Positions 33,775 through 42,220 are shown, counted from the first letter of the stretch. The stretch is 64,000 nucleotides of DNA from an uncultured Acetatifactor sp. (GCA_947630715.1 CANRIP010000006.1:1-64000); one strand, 5' to 3'. Translations and numbers: made by a program. The notes: a model not told the origin generated them from the sequence alone.

Positions 33775-34536
33775 ATGGTTGTTTCGGTTTCCATACTGAT
33801 CCTGATGTTTGTATTGACCGCATTCGCGTGGGACGGGTCCGTAAAGAGACTGATCATCTGTACGGGGCTTTCCCTGATCAGCAGCGCGTTACTGCTGACC
33901 CCCAGGCTGTCCAACTGGATTTCGGTTCCTCTTTTGGCATTCTACCTGTGCTTTGTTCCGCTGAAAATATTGCAGAGGATGGAACTTCCTATCCACGGTA
34001 TGAGCGGGATTACGGATGGGCGGGCGAAGCTGACCGTTGCGTTTATCCTCTGTGTGTATCTGCTGGTTTTCCTGTTCACACAGAGCAGCGCAGCGGCGCT
34101 GGGAGCCGGAAGCGGTTTCTTTCTGGTATTGTTTCTGGTGGAATATTATATAGGGAAGTTCCGGGGAGATTTTCTGGTGCCCAGCGAGCTGGAGAAGGCC
34201 GGCAGGGCGGTATCTGCCATGGGAAATGGTGCTTATGGCCTGTCTCCGGAGGCAGTTTACACGGTAGTGTATTTGATCTTCTTTGTTGTGCTGGGATCCC
34301 GGATACGGATCCGCATGTGCAAATGGGTGCATGTGGGAGTTTCCGTGCTGGCGGCGCTTTTGATTGGCGGGTGGTACTGCCTGGTCATGGATACCCCGAA
34401 TCCGTTGGGGAGGGAATTTATCGTGGGCGATTGGGATGTGGGCGATAACCGGGATATGAGTGACGCAACGATACAGAACCACAGCCCTTACGGGGTTGTC
34501 CGGACAGCGGGGGAAACGGACGGGCAGTCAGGATGA
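33775..34536 (+). CDS. multi-spanning membrane protein, possibly the membrane half of a phosphoglycerol-transferase
   Basis: 253 residues with about seven hydrophobic helices (first MVVSVSILILMFVLTAF). The tail GREFIVGDWDVGDNRD resembles the linker after the membrane domain of LTA-synthase-like phosphoglycerol transferases, but no sulfatase-type catalytic domain follows; the frame stops and a glycerophosphodiesterase begins 12 bp later. It may be a truncated relative that keeps only the membrane part. The start is uncertain: AAAGGGG lies at 33734, about 35 bp before this ATG, and the frame is open upstream, so a non-ATG start such as CTG at 33751 is possible. Confidence 0.65.
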   Translation: MVVSVSILILMFVLTAFAWDGSVKRLIICTGLSLISSALLLTPRLSNWISVPLLAFYLCFVPLKILQRMELPIHGMSGITDGRAKLTVAFILCVYLLVFLFTQSSAAALGAGSGFFLVLFLVEYYIGKFRGDFLVPSELEKAGRAVSAMGNGAYGLSPEAVYTVVYLIFFVVLGSRIRIRMCKWVHVGVSVLAALLIGGWYCLVMDTPNPLGREFIVGDWDVGDNRDMSDATIQNHSPYGVVRTAGETDGQSG

Positions 34537-34548
34537 TCAGGGAGGCAT

Positions 34549-35415
34549 ATGGGAGGAAACGGAGATGTGGGCGCAATGAAAGTACGAACGGCATTTGGGA
34601 TCGTAGGAGCCTGGCTGGCCGCCCTGGCAATCATGGTTTCCCTGCAAATCCGCGGCCAGGCCATGCCCTGGTATGAAAAATACCCGGTGGTGTGCCATGC
34701 ATTGGGAAGGACGGGGGAGGGAGATTTCCTGACCAATTCCAAAGAGGCTTTTTTGTATAATTACGGGCGTGGACAGCGGGTGTTCGAAGCAGACTTTCAG
34801 ATTACGTCCGACGGCGTCATGGTTTTGCGCCACGACTGGACTACGGATCTGGGACAGGCAGATGCTTTTGGCTGGACAGAGGAGGAACAGTGGGCGGTTA
34901 CGGCGAAGGATTTTCTGGCGGCTCCTATTTACGGGAAGTACACGCCGTTGACTCTGGAAGACTGGTTTGCGATCATGCAGGAATATTCGGATATTTATCT
35001 GGTAACGGATACAAAATATTCTCCTGATGTGGAGGGACAGTTTCAGCTTTTTACAGATACCGCCATAGAAAACGGATATGAAGATGTGCTTTCGAGAGTG
35101 ATCGTACAGATCTATTATGAGAAAATGTACGATGAAGTAAGGGCGGTCTATCCCTTTCAAAACTGGATCTGGACATTGTACTATATAGGATATCCGGGCA
35201 AACAGGAAATTTTGGATTTTATGGCGCAGAAAGAGATTCCCGTGCTGGTCATGCCGTATGCTGACTGGTACGGTCAAAAGGAGGAGGAACTGAAAGACAG
35301 CGACATAAAAGTCTACGTCCATACGGTCAATCATGAGGACGAGGCCCGCTGGGTAATGTCGCGGGGCGTAGACGGTATTTATTCAGACGACATCCTGCCG
35401 GCGACAGTCAGGTAA
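34549..35415 (+). CDS. membrane-anchored glycerophosphodiester phosphodiesterase
   Basis: 288 residues. N-terminal transmembrane helix (about 12-35), then a GDPD TIM barrel. Catalytic-site motifs: EADFQITSDGVMVLRHDW (metal-binding Glu, Asp and His), YGKYTPLTLEDW and IYLVTDTKY (usual Glu/Asp-x-Lys strand). It ends SRGVDGIYSDDI, typical of GDPD. The family hydrolyses glycerophosphodiesters or lipoteichoic-acid-like glycerol phosphates to glycerol-3-phosphate. With the upstream membrane protein it probably acts on envelope polymers. Start at 34549 has GGGAGG upstream; 34576 is an alternative. Confidence 0.85.
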   Translation: MGGNGDVGAMKVRTAFGIVGAWLAALAIMVSLQIRGQAMPWYEKYPVVCHALGRTGEGDFLTNSKEAFLYNYGRGQRVFEADFQITSDGVMVLRHDWTTDLGQADAFGWTEEEQWAVTAKDFLAAPIYGKYTPLTLEDWFAIMQEYSDIYLVTDTKYSPDVEGQFQLFTDTAIENGYEDVLSRVIVQIYYEKMYDEVRAVYPFQNWIWTLYYIGYPGKQEILDFMAQKEIPVLVMPYADWYGQKEEELKDSDIKVYVHTVNHEDEARWVMSRGVDGIYSDDILPATVR

Positions 35416-35436
35416 GGACGGAAGCTGGAGAGGAAT

Positions 35437-35469
35437 CCCCGGTCACTGGCAGTTGCCACGGGGCCGTCT
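35437..35469 (+). terminator. possible terminator after the GDPD gene
   Basis: CCCCG (35437-35441), bulge, TGGCA-GT-TGCCA (35447-35458), CGGGG (35459-35463), then CCGTCTTTT. The asymmetric bulge and short T-run make it moderate. Confidence 0.45.
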
Positions 35470-35524
35470 TTTGTGTTAAGATAGCATTATCAAAACCGGG
35501 CCGTAAGGCGGATTGTGAGAGCCG

Positions 35525-37093
35525 ATGAAAATTTTGAAAAAAATTCTGTTTGGCATGGCGGGACTTGTGATTGCGTTCTGCCTGGGTATTTTAATCTGCG
35601 CGCTGAACCCTTCCCTGACCAATTTCCTTGCGGGGAAGGTAAACGCGGTGGAATCCGAAAAGGAAACGGACGGATCGGAAACCGGCGGGGAGACCAGAGC
35701 CCCCGGGCAGTTGCCCCAGGGTGTGCCCGGCGTGAATGCCGACTGGATTTCGGATCGGGAAAACAGAGGATATCTGGTGCCGGACAGCGCCCCGGAGGAT
35801 GTGCCGGAGGCCGTAAGCGGCAGGACGGGCTATGAGCCTGTAAACGGCGATGTGCAGCAGGTGCTGGACGGGGAAACGGACGGGGTGGATCCCGGGGAAC
35901 TGGGAGAGAATCTGGACTTTGACCCGCTGTATTACCCCTATTACGCCATGCTGGATCAGGACATGCAGACCCTTTACCGCCAGATCTATGCCAACGCGGC
36001 CCAGGCTGCCCCTTCCTTTTCTCCCGCGGTGGACGTGGATCTGGAGCGGCTGAAACGGGTTTTCGAGGCGGTGTACAACGACCACCCGGAGCTGTTCTGG
36101 CTGGAGACGGGATTTTCCTGTAAGTGTCTGGAGGACGGGAGCTGCGTGGAGATTTTGCTGCGCTATAACGAAACCGCCAATGATCTGTCCGGCGCCAAGG
36201 AGATCTTTTTCAGCCAGGCCCAGTCTATTCTCACGGAGGCGGCCCGGCTGGGAAACGATTACGAAAAGGAAAAATATGTGCATGACGCGCTGGCGCAGCG
36301 GATCCGGTATGACGCCTCCGCCGGATTGAATCAAAGCGCATACGGGGGCCTGGTGATTGCCCGGACCGTCTGCGCGGGCTATGCCAGGGCGTTTCAGTAT
36401 CTGCTTCAGCAGTTGGAGATTCCCTGCTATTACTGTACCGGGAACGCAGGGGAGAACCATGCCTGGGACATTGTCCGGATCGGCGGGGAGTATTACAATG
36501 TGGACGTAACCTGGGACGACACGGAAGAAATCGGCTACGACTATTTCAACAAAACGGACGCCGAATTTGCGCCCACCCACGTCAGAACCGGGCTCTCCGT
36601 GTATCTGCCGGCGTGTATGGGAACGGAATTTGCGGGGAATAAGGAGCCTGCGACCGGGGAGGAAACCGGGGAACCGGAGGAAACCCCGGCGGCCAGCGAG
36701 GAGCCCGCGAAACCCCTGACCTGGGAGAGCCGGGGCAAGAGCGATGAGGAAAAGCGCCGGGAGGAAGAGGAGGCTGCGAAGGAGGAACGTCTCCGCAGTC
36801 TGGAAAAGGCCGGCATCACGGAAGAAGATGTGTTAAGCACCATGGAAGCATATTACGCAGACTGCGCGGAGCAGTTGAAAAAGGCGGGAACCGGGGAACA
36901 CACCTTTTCCAATGTGGTTCCCGGTTCCCTGTGGAACACCGTGGAGCAGGCGTACACCGGCGGCGGATACCGGTCCGGCTATGTGGATGGGGTCTTAAAG
37001 GAGCTGGGAGCGGAATCCTTTTACATCCAACTGCAGGTTCAGGATCTGGGCGGAGGGTATTACAGGATCTACCATAACGTGCTTGTGGAATAA
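35525..37093 (+). CDS. secreted or membrane-anchored transglutaminase-like protein
   Basis: 522 residues. N-terminal hydrophobic segment (8-32) acts as signal or anchor. The transglutaminase-like core (about 225-345) has Cys in RTVCAGYARAF, His in GENHAWDIV and Asp in YNVDVTWDD, a complete Cys-His-Asp triad. Such bacterial domains act as peptidases or cross-linkers at the envelope. A Glu/Pro-rich, partly coiled linker follows (AATKE-type repeats, KSDEEKRREEEE), then a C-terminal domain of unknown type (about 430-522). Convergent with the PAP2 gene, 12 bp apart. Substrate unknown. Confidence 0.82.
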   Translation: MKILKKILFGMAGLVIAFCLGILICALNPSLTNFLAGKVNAVESEKETDGSETGGETRAPGQLPQGVPGVNADWISDRENRGYLVPDSAPEDVPEAVSGRTGYEPVNGDVQQVLDGETDGVDPGELGENLDFDPLYYPYYAMLDQDMQTLYRQIYANAAQAAPSFSPAVDVDLERLKRVFEAVYNDHPELFWLETGFSCKCLEDGSCVEILLRYNETANDLSGAKEIFFSQAQSILTEAARLGNDYEKEKYVHDALAQRIRYDASAGLNQSAYGGLVIARTVCAGYARAFQYLLQQLEIPCYYCTGNAGENHAWDIVRIGGEYYNVDVTWDDTEEIGYDYFNKTDAEFAPTHVRTGLSVYLPACMGTEFAGNKEPATGEETGEPEETPAASEEPAKPLTWESRGKSDEEKRREEEEAAKEERLRSLEKAGITEEDVLSTMEAYYADCAEQLKKAGTGEHTFSNVVPGSLWNTVEQAYTGGGYRSGYVDGVLKELGAESFYIQLQVQDLGGGYYRIYHNVLVE

Positions 37094-37105
37094 GGGCCGG
37101 GACGT

Positions 37106-38026
37106 TCAGCCTTTTTTCCTGCCTGCCGCCGCGAAACGGCGGAAGGTGAGAGGCCATACCGCGCCGGCAAAGAGGACCATCAGGCAGTATCGGACGGCGG
37201 TGGCCGGGTACTCCGGCAGCACCCGCAGCAAGGGCGCCTTGAGGCCTGCCCGGATCGCCGTGATCAGGAGCAGGCCGCCGGCCACCTTCAGGATCTGCGC
37301 CCACCAGACCGCCCTGACTTCAAAATGGATGAACCGCCGGTCCAGCGCCACGGAAAGGATCAGGCCGATCAGACAGCCCAAAAGCGTGGCGGCGTTTTTG
37401 GCGCCGGAACCCAGGTTGGCGGCGTCGATATCCGCGGGGAAGGGATAAAAGGCCACAAACGCGGCATAGGCTAAGGACGCCACAAGGGACAGGGACAGCG
37501 CTCCCCACAGAAGACGGCCGTTGACCGCCGGGCCGGTGATCAGGGGGCGAAACGAAAAGGCCAGGGCGATGGCCAGAAGGAAGGATACGCCCACATCTAA
37601 CGGCGTGTGGCATCCAAGATACATTCGGGAAAAGGGAACCAGAAGGATCAGCGCAATGCAGAGGGCGCGGATCCATTTTTGTTTTGTGAGAAAAAGGATG
37701 CAGCTCATGGTACCCACAATATTCTGGGTGTGGCCGGAGGGAAAGGAATAGCCCGTTGCTCCCGCCCGGGCGCTTTCCACTACGCTGAAACCGGGATCCA
37801 GCACCCAGGGACGGGGAATCCGGAACCAGAGTTTCAGGAACTGGTTGCAGACGGTTCCCAGAAATCCCACCAAAAGGATATAATAGCCCCCTCTTTTGCT
37901 GACGCACCAGAATACGGTGACGGCCAGGATCATAAAGAAAATCTCGTCCCCACAGTAGGTGATGCAGGACAGGAGAAAGGTCAGGACCGGGGTGCGGATG
38001 CTTTCCAGTAATCTTAAGAATTCCAT
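37106..38026 (-). CDS. PAP2 family membrane phosphatase
   Basis: 306 residues from the ATG at 38026 (MEFLRLLESIR; AAAGGAGAC upstream); the ORF-track start at 38092 adds an unlikely leader. Six or more transmembrane helices. Complete PAP2 signature: KLWFRIPRPW (motif 1), PSGHTQN (motif 2), SRMYLGCHTPLDVGVS (motif 3) with the catalytic His. Such enzymes remove phosphate from phosphatidate, PGP or undecaprenyl pyrophosphate on the outer face of the membrane. Extra C-terminal helices continue after the catalytic part. Substrate not determined. Confidence 0.88.
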   Translation of the reverse strand: MEFLRLLESIRTPVLTFLLSCITYCGDEIFFMILAVTVFWCVSKRGGYYILLVGFLGTVCNQFLKLWFRIPRPWVLDPGFSVVESARAGATGYSFPSGHTQNIVGTMSCILFLTKQKWIRALCIALILLVPFSRMYLGCHTPLDVGVSFLLAIALAFSFRPLITGPAVNGRLLWGALSLSLVASLAYAAFVAFYPFPADIDAANLGSGAKNAATLLGCLIGLILSVALDRRFIHFEVRAVWWAQILKVAGGLLLITAIRAGLKAPLLRVLPEYPATAVRYCLMVLFAGAVWPLTFRRFAAAGRKKG

Positions 38027-38145
38027 ACATGTCTCCTTTCTTGGTTGTTTCTCTATTTTATCATAACTTTTCCCTTTGGAAAACAAAAACAAAAAGTTCT
38101 TTCATCCGGCTGCGTCCTTTCATCCGGCTATGGGGAAAGTAACAG

Positions 38146-38173
38146 GAATATCCGGCGCATGTCCACATATATT
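38146..38173 (+). promoter_or_regulatory. SigE-type promoter for the spoIIIA operon
   Basis: GAATAT (38146-38151), 14-bp spacer, CATATATT (38166-38173), 20 bp before the spoIIIAA start. This fits the mother-cell SigE pattern (about GHATATT and CATACANT), and spoIIIA is SigE-controlled in Bacillus and Clostridium. Two copies of CTTTCATCCGGCT (about 38098-38129) lie just upstream. Confidence 0.6.
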
Positions 38174-38193
38174 GGAAAGAAAGGATAGCACAG

Positions 38194-39171
38194 ATGGGAG
38201 GCGCGGGAGTGGAAAATACGTTGCTGCAAATCTTTCCCGAAAAGCAGAGGGATTTTTGGAGGCGGGCCGTGTCCTGCCAGAACCGGATCCAGGAGATCCG
38301 GCTGCGGGCCGGGCGGCCTATCGTGATCTACCGGGAAGGCCGGGAAAGTTATCTGGACGCCCAGGGGCAGTTTACGGAGCAGCTTTGCCGGGCCGCGGAA
38401 ATCACCGGGGGAGAGCTGGAAACCTTGCTCCAGCATATCTGCCATTATTCCCTTTACGCCTATGAGGACGAGCTGAAACAGGGGTTTATCACCGTGAGGG
38501 GCGGGCACCGGGTAGGGGTGGCGGGACAAGCCGTTCTGGAAAGCGACGGCAGAGTGCGCACCATCAAAAATATTTCCTTCCTGAATATCAGGATTTCCCA
38601 TGAGGTGAAGGGGGCGGCGGACGCCGTGATGCCCCGGATGTACGGGCCGGGAGGGGCGTTAAAAAGCGCGCTGATCCTGTCGCCGCCGGGCTGCGGGAAG
38701 ACCACACTTCTGCGGGATCTGATCCGCCAGATCTCCGACGGGAACTCCTACGGCAAGGGTCTTACCGTGGGGGTGGTGGATGAAAGATCGGAGATTGCCG
38801 GATCCTACTGCGGCGTCCCGCAGAATGACCTGGGCCTGCGAACGGATGTGCTGGACGGATGTCCCAAGTCCCAGGGGATGTTTCTGCTCTTGCGCTCCAT
38901 GTCTCCCAGGGTCATTGCCATCGACGAGCTGGGGTGCAGGGAGGAGCTGGATCAACTGAGACAGGCGGCCGCCTGCGGCTGTCGGATCCTGGCCACGGCC
39001 CATGGGGAAACCCTGGGGGATCTGGCCCGGAGATTCGGCGGGGACGCCGGGAAATGGCAGGATCTGTTTGAACTGATCATATTTCTGAGAAAGGAAAACG
39101 GCGGATGCGTGGTGACGCGGATGGAGGAGGCGGGAGCGTCCGTCCGGTGGGGGAGCGGGGAAGATGCTTAA
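38194..39171 (+). CDS. spoIIIAA: stage III sporulation protein AA (ATPase)
   Basis: 325 residues. Cytoplasmic ATPase that powers the SpoIIIA-SpoIIQ channel between mother cell and forespore; related to type II/IV secretion ATPases. Walker A SPPGCGKTT near residue 170, Walker B region IAIDELGCREELDQL near 245, and N-terminal FITVRGGHRVGVAGQAV. First gene of the eight-gene operon; overlaps spoIIIAB by 8 bp. Start at 38194 follows GAAAGGA. Confidence 0.95.
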   Translation: MGGAGVENTLLQIFPEKQRDFWRRAVSCQNRIQEIRLRAGRPIVIYREGRESYLDAQGQFTEQLCRAAEITGGELETLLQHICHYSLYAYEDELKQGFITVRGGHRVGVAGQAVLESDGRVRTIKNISFLNIRISHEVKGAADAVMPRMYGPGGALKSALILSPPGCGKTTLLRDLIRQISDGNSYGKGLTVGVVDERSEIAGSYCGVPQNDLGLRTDVLDGCPKSQGMFLLLRSMSPRVIAIDELGCREELDQLRQAAACGCRILATAHGETLGDLARRFGGDAGKWQDLFELIIFLRKENGGCVVTRMEEAGASVRWGSGEDA

Positions 39172-39682
39172 GGGAATTGCGGCTGTGTTTGTCATGACGG
39201 GGTGCCTGGGCCTGGGGGTGTGGCACCGGCAGCAGCTTTCGGGCCGGATCCGGGCCCTCGGCAGGCTGCAGGGCATTCTGGAGCTTTTGGCCAGCCAGGT
39301 GCGTTACGGAAAGGAAACGCTGCCGGAGTGCTGCCGGCATCTTTCCCCGCGGCTGAAACCGCCCTTCGACAGCGCTTTCCTGGAGGTGGCGGATCAGATG
39401 GAGCAAAATACGGGAGCGTCCTTCGCGGAAGTTTTTGCGGAACAAATGCGGGATCCGCTGCTGGAAATGCCTTTGACGGAGGAAGACCGGGAAACGTTTC
39501 TGCGGTTTGCCTCCCGGACAGGATACGCGGACGGGCAGATGCAACTGCGGATCCTGGAGCAAAGCGGCCGGTGGATGGAGGAAACCGCCGGGCGGCTGAA
39601 ACAGGAAAACGGGGAAAAAAGCCGGATGGCGCTGGGGCTGGGTATCCTGGGCGGCCTGCTTTTGATACTGACGCTCTGGTAA
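39164..39682 (+). CDS. spoIIIAB: stage III sporulation protein AB
   Basis: 172 residues, normal size. Membrane protein resembling type II secretion GspF: N-terminal helix (MLKGIAAVFVMTGCLGLGVW), a helical domain with LASQVRYGKETLPECC, and a C-terminal helix (LGLGILGGLLLILTLW). It is thought to work with AA in engulfment-stage channel assembly. Position between AA and AC confirms the identity. Confidence 0.92.
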   Translation: MLKGIAAVFVMTGCLGLGVWHRQQLSGRIRALGRLQGILELLASQVRYGKETLPECCRHLSPRLKPPFDSAFLEVADQMEQNTGASFAEVFAEQMRDPLLEMPLTEEDRETFLRFASRTGYADGQMQLRILEQSGRWMEETAGRLKQENGEKSRMALGLGILGGLLLILTLW

Positions 39683-39722
39683 GGGAACTGTATGGAAAAA
39701 AGCGGAAAGGCGTGGGAAGGCG

Positions 39723-39917
39723 ATGGGAATCAGTCTGATCTTCAGAATAGCGGCGGTGGGAATACTGGTAACGATACTCAGTCAGGTGCTGAAACACAGC
39801 GGGCGGGAGGAACACGCCTTTTTGATCAGCCTGGCGGGATTGATCCTGGTGCTGACATGGATCGTACCCTATATTTACGAGTTGTTTCAGACGATCCAGA
39901 CTCTGTTTTCTCTGTGA
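39723..39917 (+). CDS. spoIIIAC: stage III sporulation protein AC
   Basis: 64 residues, two transmembrane helices (ISLIFRIAAVGILVTILSQV and LISLAGLILVLTWIVPYIY) joined by LKHSGREEHAF, as in all SpoIIIAC proteins. Small channel-complex membrane subunit. GGGAAGG precedes the ATG. Confidence 0.93.
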   Translation: MGISLIFRIAAVGILVTILSQVLKHSGREEHAFLISLAGLILVLTWIVPYIYELFQTIQTLFSL

Positions 39918-39997
39918 GGGCGTCCGGGATGTGCGCTGCCGGACAAAGTCCCTTGGAAGGGAGGGCCGCCTGGCCGGCGGCAGAAGGCGAGGGAAAC

Positions 39998-40384
39998 GTG
40001 GGGGAGCTGATCAAAGTGGCGTTTCTGGGGATCGCCGGCGTGTTGCTGGCGGTGCAGTTTAAGAGCCAGAAACCGGAATACGGGGTTTATATCGGCCTGG
40101 GCTTAAGCCTGGTGATTTTTTCCTATGTGGTCCGCCAGGTGGAGGCGGCGCTGGGGCAGTTGGAAAGGATCAAAGGGTATCTGGACGGGGCGGAAAGTTA
40201 TCTGTCCGTCCTGCTGCGGGTGATCGGCATCACTTATATCTGCGAATTTGGGGCGGGAATCTGTAAGGACGCAGGGTATCAGTCGGTGGCGTCCCAGATC
40301 GAGATCCTGGGAAAGCTGGCCGTCATGTTTGCGGGGCTGCCGGTGCTGTTTGCGGTGATCGAGCAGATTCAGAGTTTTCTGTAA
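39998..40384 (+). CDS. spoIIIAD: stage III sporulation protein AD
   Basis: 128 residues from the GTG at 39998 (VGELIKVAFLGIAGVLLAVQ), preceded by GAGGGA; this gives the usual length. The ORF-track start at 39692 overlaps AB/AC in another frame, and ATG 39929 would add a non-homologous leader. Three or four helices with EFGAGICKDAGYQSVASQIEILGK, the signature of SpoIIIAD. Membrane subunit of the feeding-tube complex. Confidence 0.9.
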   Translation: MGELIKVAFLGIAGVLLAVQFKSQKPEYGVYIGLGLSLVIFSYVVRQVEAALGQLERIKGYLDGAESYLSVLLRVIGITYICEFGAGICKDAGYQSVASQIEILGKLAVMFAGLPVLFAVIEQIQSFL

Positions 40385-40398
40385 GGGGGCCTGTGGGT

Positions 40399-41460
40399 AT
40401 GACGGATATGGATGTGTTATGGCAGGATTACGGGCTGGACAGGCTGGAGGAAGGAATGCGTCAGTTATTTCCTCAAAGCAGGCTGTCCATGGAGCATCTG
40501 ATTGCCAAACTGATGCAGGGGGATATAGCCGGGGCGGCCAGGGGGCTGTTTGAGGGAGTGGCGGGGGATCTGACGGGCCAGGCCATGGGAATGAAGAACG
40601 TGTTTATCTGGCTGCTGGTGCTGGGGATCGTTTCCTCCCTCATGACCCATTTTGCGGAGATTTTCGACCGGCATCAGGCGGCGGACGTGGGCTTTTACTT
40701 TATGTATCTTTTGTTTACCGTCATTTTGCTGAAATGTTTTTTTCTGGCGGCGGAAACCACCTGCGGGGCGCTGAACAAGGCGGTCGGGTTTATCCGGCTG
40801 ATGATTCCGGCGTATCTGATCAGCGTGGGGCTGGCGGCGGGGAGCGCCACGGCGGCGGCTTCCACGGAACTGATGCTTCTGGTGATCTACGGCATCCAGA
40901 ATCTGCTGTTGAACCTGCTTGTCCCCCTGATCTACGGCATGTGCATGCTTTCGGTGATCAACGGCGTCTGGGCGGAGGAAAAACTCACGCTGTTAATTGA
41001 TTTTCTGGAAAAGGGGGTGGGCTGGGCCCTGAAGGCGGCTCTGGGAGCGGTGACCGGCTTAAGCGTTTTTCAGGCGTTAATTACGCCCATGGTGGATTCG
41101 GTGAAAAACTCTGCCCTTCAGAAATTCGTATCGGCCATCCCCGGGATCGGGAACACGGCGGACGGGGTGGTGGAACTGGTGCTGGGTTCCGCCAGGATGA
41201 TCAAAAACAGCATTGGCGCGGCGCTGCTTTTGCTGTTTCTGGTCATGTGCGCGGTTCCCCTTGTAAAGATCGGGGTGATCGCGGTGATGTTGAAATGCGC
41301 CGCGGCGTTTATGGGGATTGTCAGCGACAGGCGGATCACTGCCTGCGCAAACCGCACGGGGGACGCGGGGCTTTTGCTGTTCCGCACCCTGGGGACGGGG
41401 ATGCTGCTGTTTTTGATTGCCATGGCGGCGGCAGTGGCCTCGGGCGGCGTCGCAACGTAA
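40399..41460 (+). CDS. spoIIIAE: stage III sporulation protein AE
   Basis: 353 residues from the ATG at 40399 (AAGGGGG nine bases upstream; GTG 40393 is possible). N-terminal extracytoplasmic part, then about eight transmembrane helices; conserved stretches MKNVFIWLLVLGIVSSLMTHF and GVIAVMLKCAAAFMGIVSD. SpoIIIAE is the largest membrane subunit of the channel. Four bases shorter spacing than usual to AF; all operon genes are close packed up to here. Confidence 0.92.
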   Translation: MTDMDVLWQDYGLDRLEEGMRQLFPQSRLSMEHLIAKLMQGDIAGAARGLFEGVAGDLTGQAMGMKNVFIWLLVLGIVSSLMTHFAEIFDRHQAADVGFYFMYLLFTVILLKCFFLAAETTCGALNKAVGFIRLMIPAYLISVGLAAGSATAAASTELMLLVIYGIQNLLLNLLVPLIYGMCMLSVINGVWAEEKLTLLIDFLEKGVGWALKAALGAVTGLSVFQALITPMVDSVKNSALQKFVSAIPGIGNTADGVVELVLGSARMIKNSIGAALLLLFLVMCAVPLVKIGVIAVMLKCAAAFMGIVSDRRITACANRTGDAGLLLFRTLGTGMLLFLIAMAAAVASGGVAT

Positions 41461-41480
41461 CGGAAACGGGGGGAAACGGC

Positions 41481-42056
41481 ATGGGAAACATGGGGGAGGC
41501 GCTGTTCCACGCCATCTGCCGCACGGGCATTTTCATGATCTGCGCCCAGACGGTGGTGCATTTCAGACCGCAGGAATCCTATGAAAAATATTTGAAACTG
41601 CTGGTCAGCGTGATGGTCCTGGTGCAGTTGTTCCTGCCGATCGGAAGCTTTTTCGCGGGCGTCAACAGCCGGGAGGCGTATGAACAACTGGATCAATTTC
41701 GGGAAAGTCTGGAGCGGGAAATGGAGGAGGCGGGGCGGATCGGGGATGAGAGGGAGGCCCTGCTGGAGCGGATGACCCTTGAGGAAGTGCGCCGTCTTTG
41801 GCAGGAGCAGAAGGAGGCGGAGGAAGCACGGGAGAAGGAGGAACAGACGGAGGAAGAACGGGCGGAGGAAACACAGGGGGCCTCCCTCCCGGAAGAAACT
41901 CAGACGCAAGAAGGACTCACTAGGGAAGAAACGAGGGAGGAAGAACCGGAACCCTCCCCCGGAGAGATCCAGGTGGAACTGGAGGAAATGGAACCCATTG
42001 TGGTGGAGGTGGGCCCCATCGACGCACTCCCCGCGGACAGCGGGGAGAAACGGTGA
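41481..42056 (+). CDS. spoIIIAF: stage III sporulation protein AF
   Basis: 191 residues from the ATG at 41481 (ATG 41490 is an alternative). Two N-terminal helices (ICRTGIFMICAQTVV and YLKLLVSVMVLVQLFLPIGSFF), then an extracytoplasmic domain that is strongly acidic and repetitive: long runs of Glu with Arg/Lys (REKEEQTEEERAEETQ, EETREEEPEPS). A globular RBM fold, as in SpoIIIAG, is hard to see, so the C-terminus appears replaced or expanded by low-complexity sequence. Followed by a 10-bp tandem array before AG. Confidence 0.85.
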   Translation: MGNMGEALFHAICRTGIFMICAQTVVHFRPQESYEKYLKLLVSVMVLVQLFLPIGSFFAGVNSREAYEQLDQFRESLEREMEEAGRIGDEREALLERMTLEEVRRLWQEQKEAEEAREKEEQTEEERAEETQGASLPEETQTQEGLTREETREEEPEPSPGEIQVELEEMEPIVVEVGPIDALPADSGEKR

Positions 42057-42130
42057 AGATCGGGCAGAACAGGCAGAACGGAAAAAGGGCAAAAACGGTG
42101 AAAAAGAGCGAGAAACGATGAGAAACAGCG

Positions 42131-42220
42131 AAAAACAAAGAAGAACAAAGAAGAACAAAGAAGAACAAAGAAGAACAAAGAAGAACAAAGAAGAACAAAG
42201 AAGAACAAAGAAGAACAACA
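42131..42220. repeat. 10-bp tandem array inside the spoIIIA operon
   Basis: AAGAACAAAG repeated seven times perfectly (42141-42210), with a diverged copy on each side. It fills the 200-bp gap between spoIIIAF and spoIIIAG. It contains no T on the + strand and no stop codon, which is why the spoIIIAG frame extends upstream through it (ORF at 41779). Confidence 0.95.

Noticed and set aside
42131-42220. 10-bp array considered as plasmid or phage iterons
   Set aside because: No replication gene or AT-rich origin context; it lies in a chromosomal sporulation operon.
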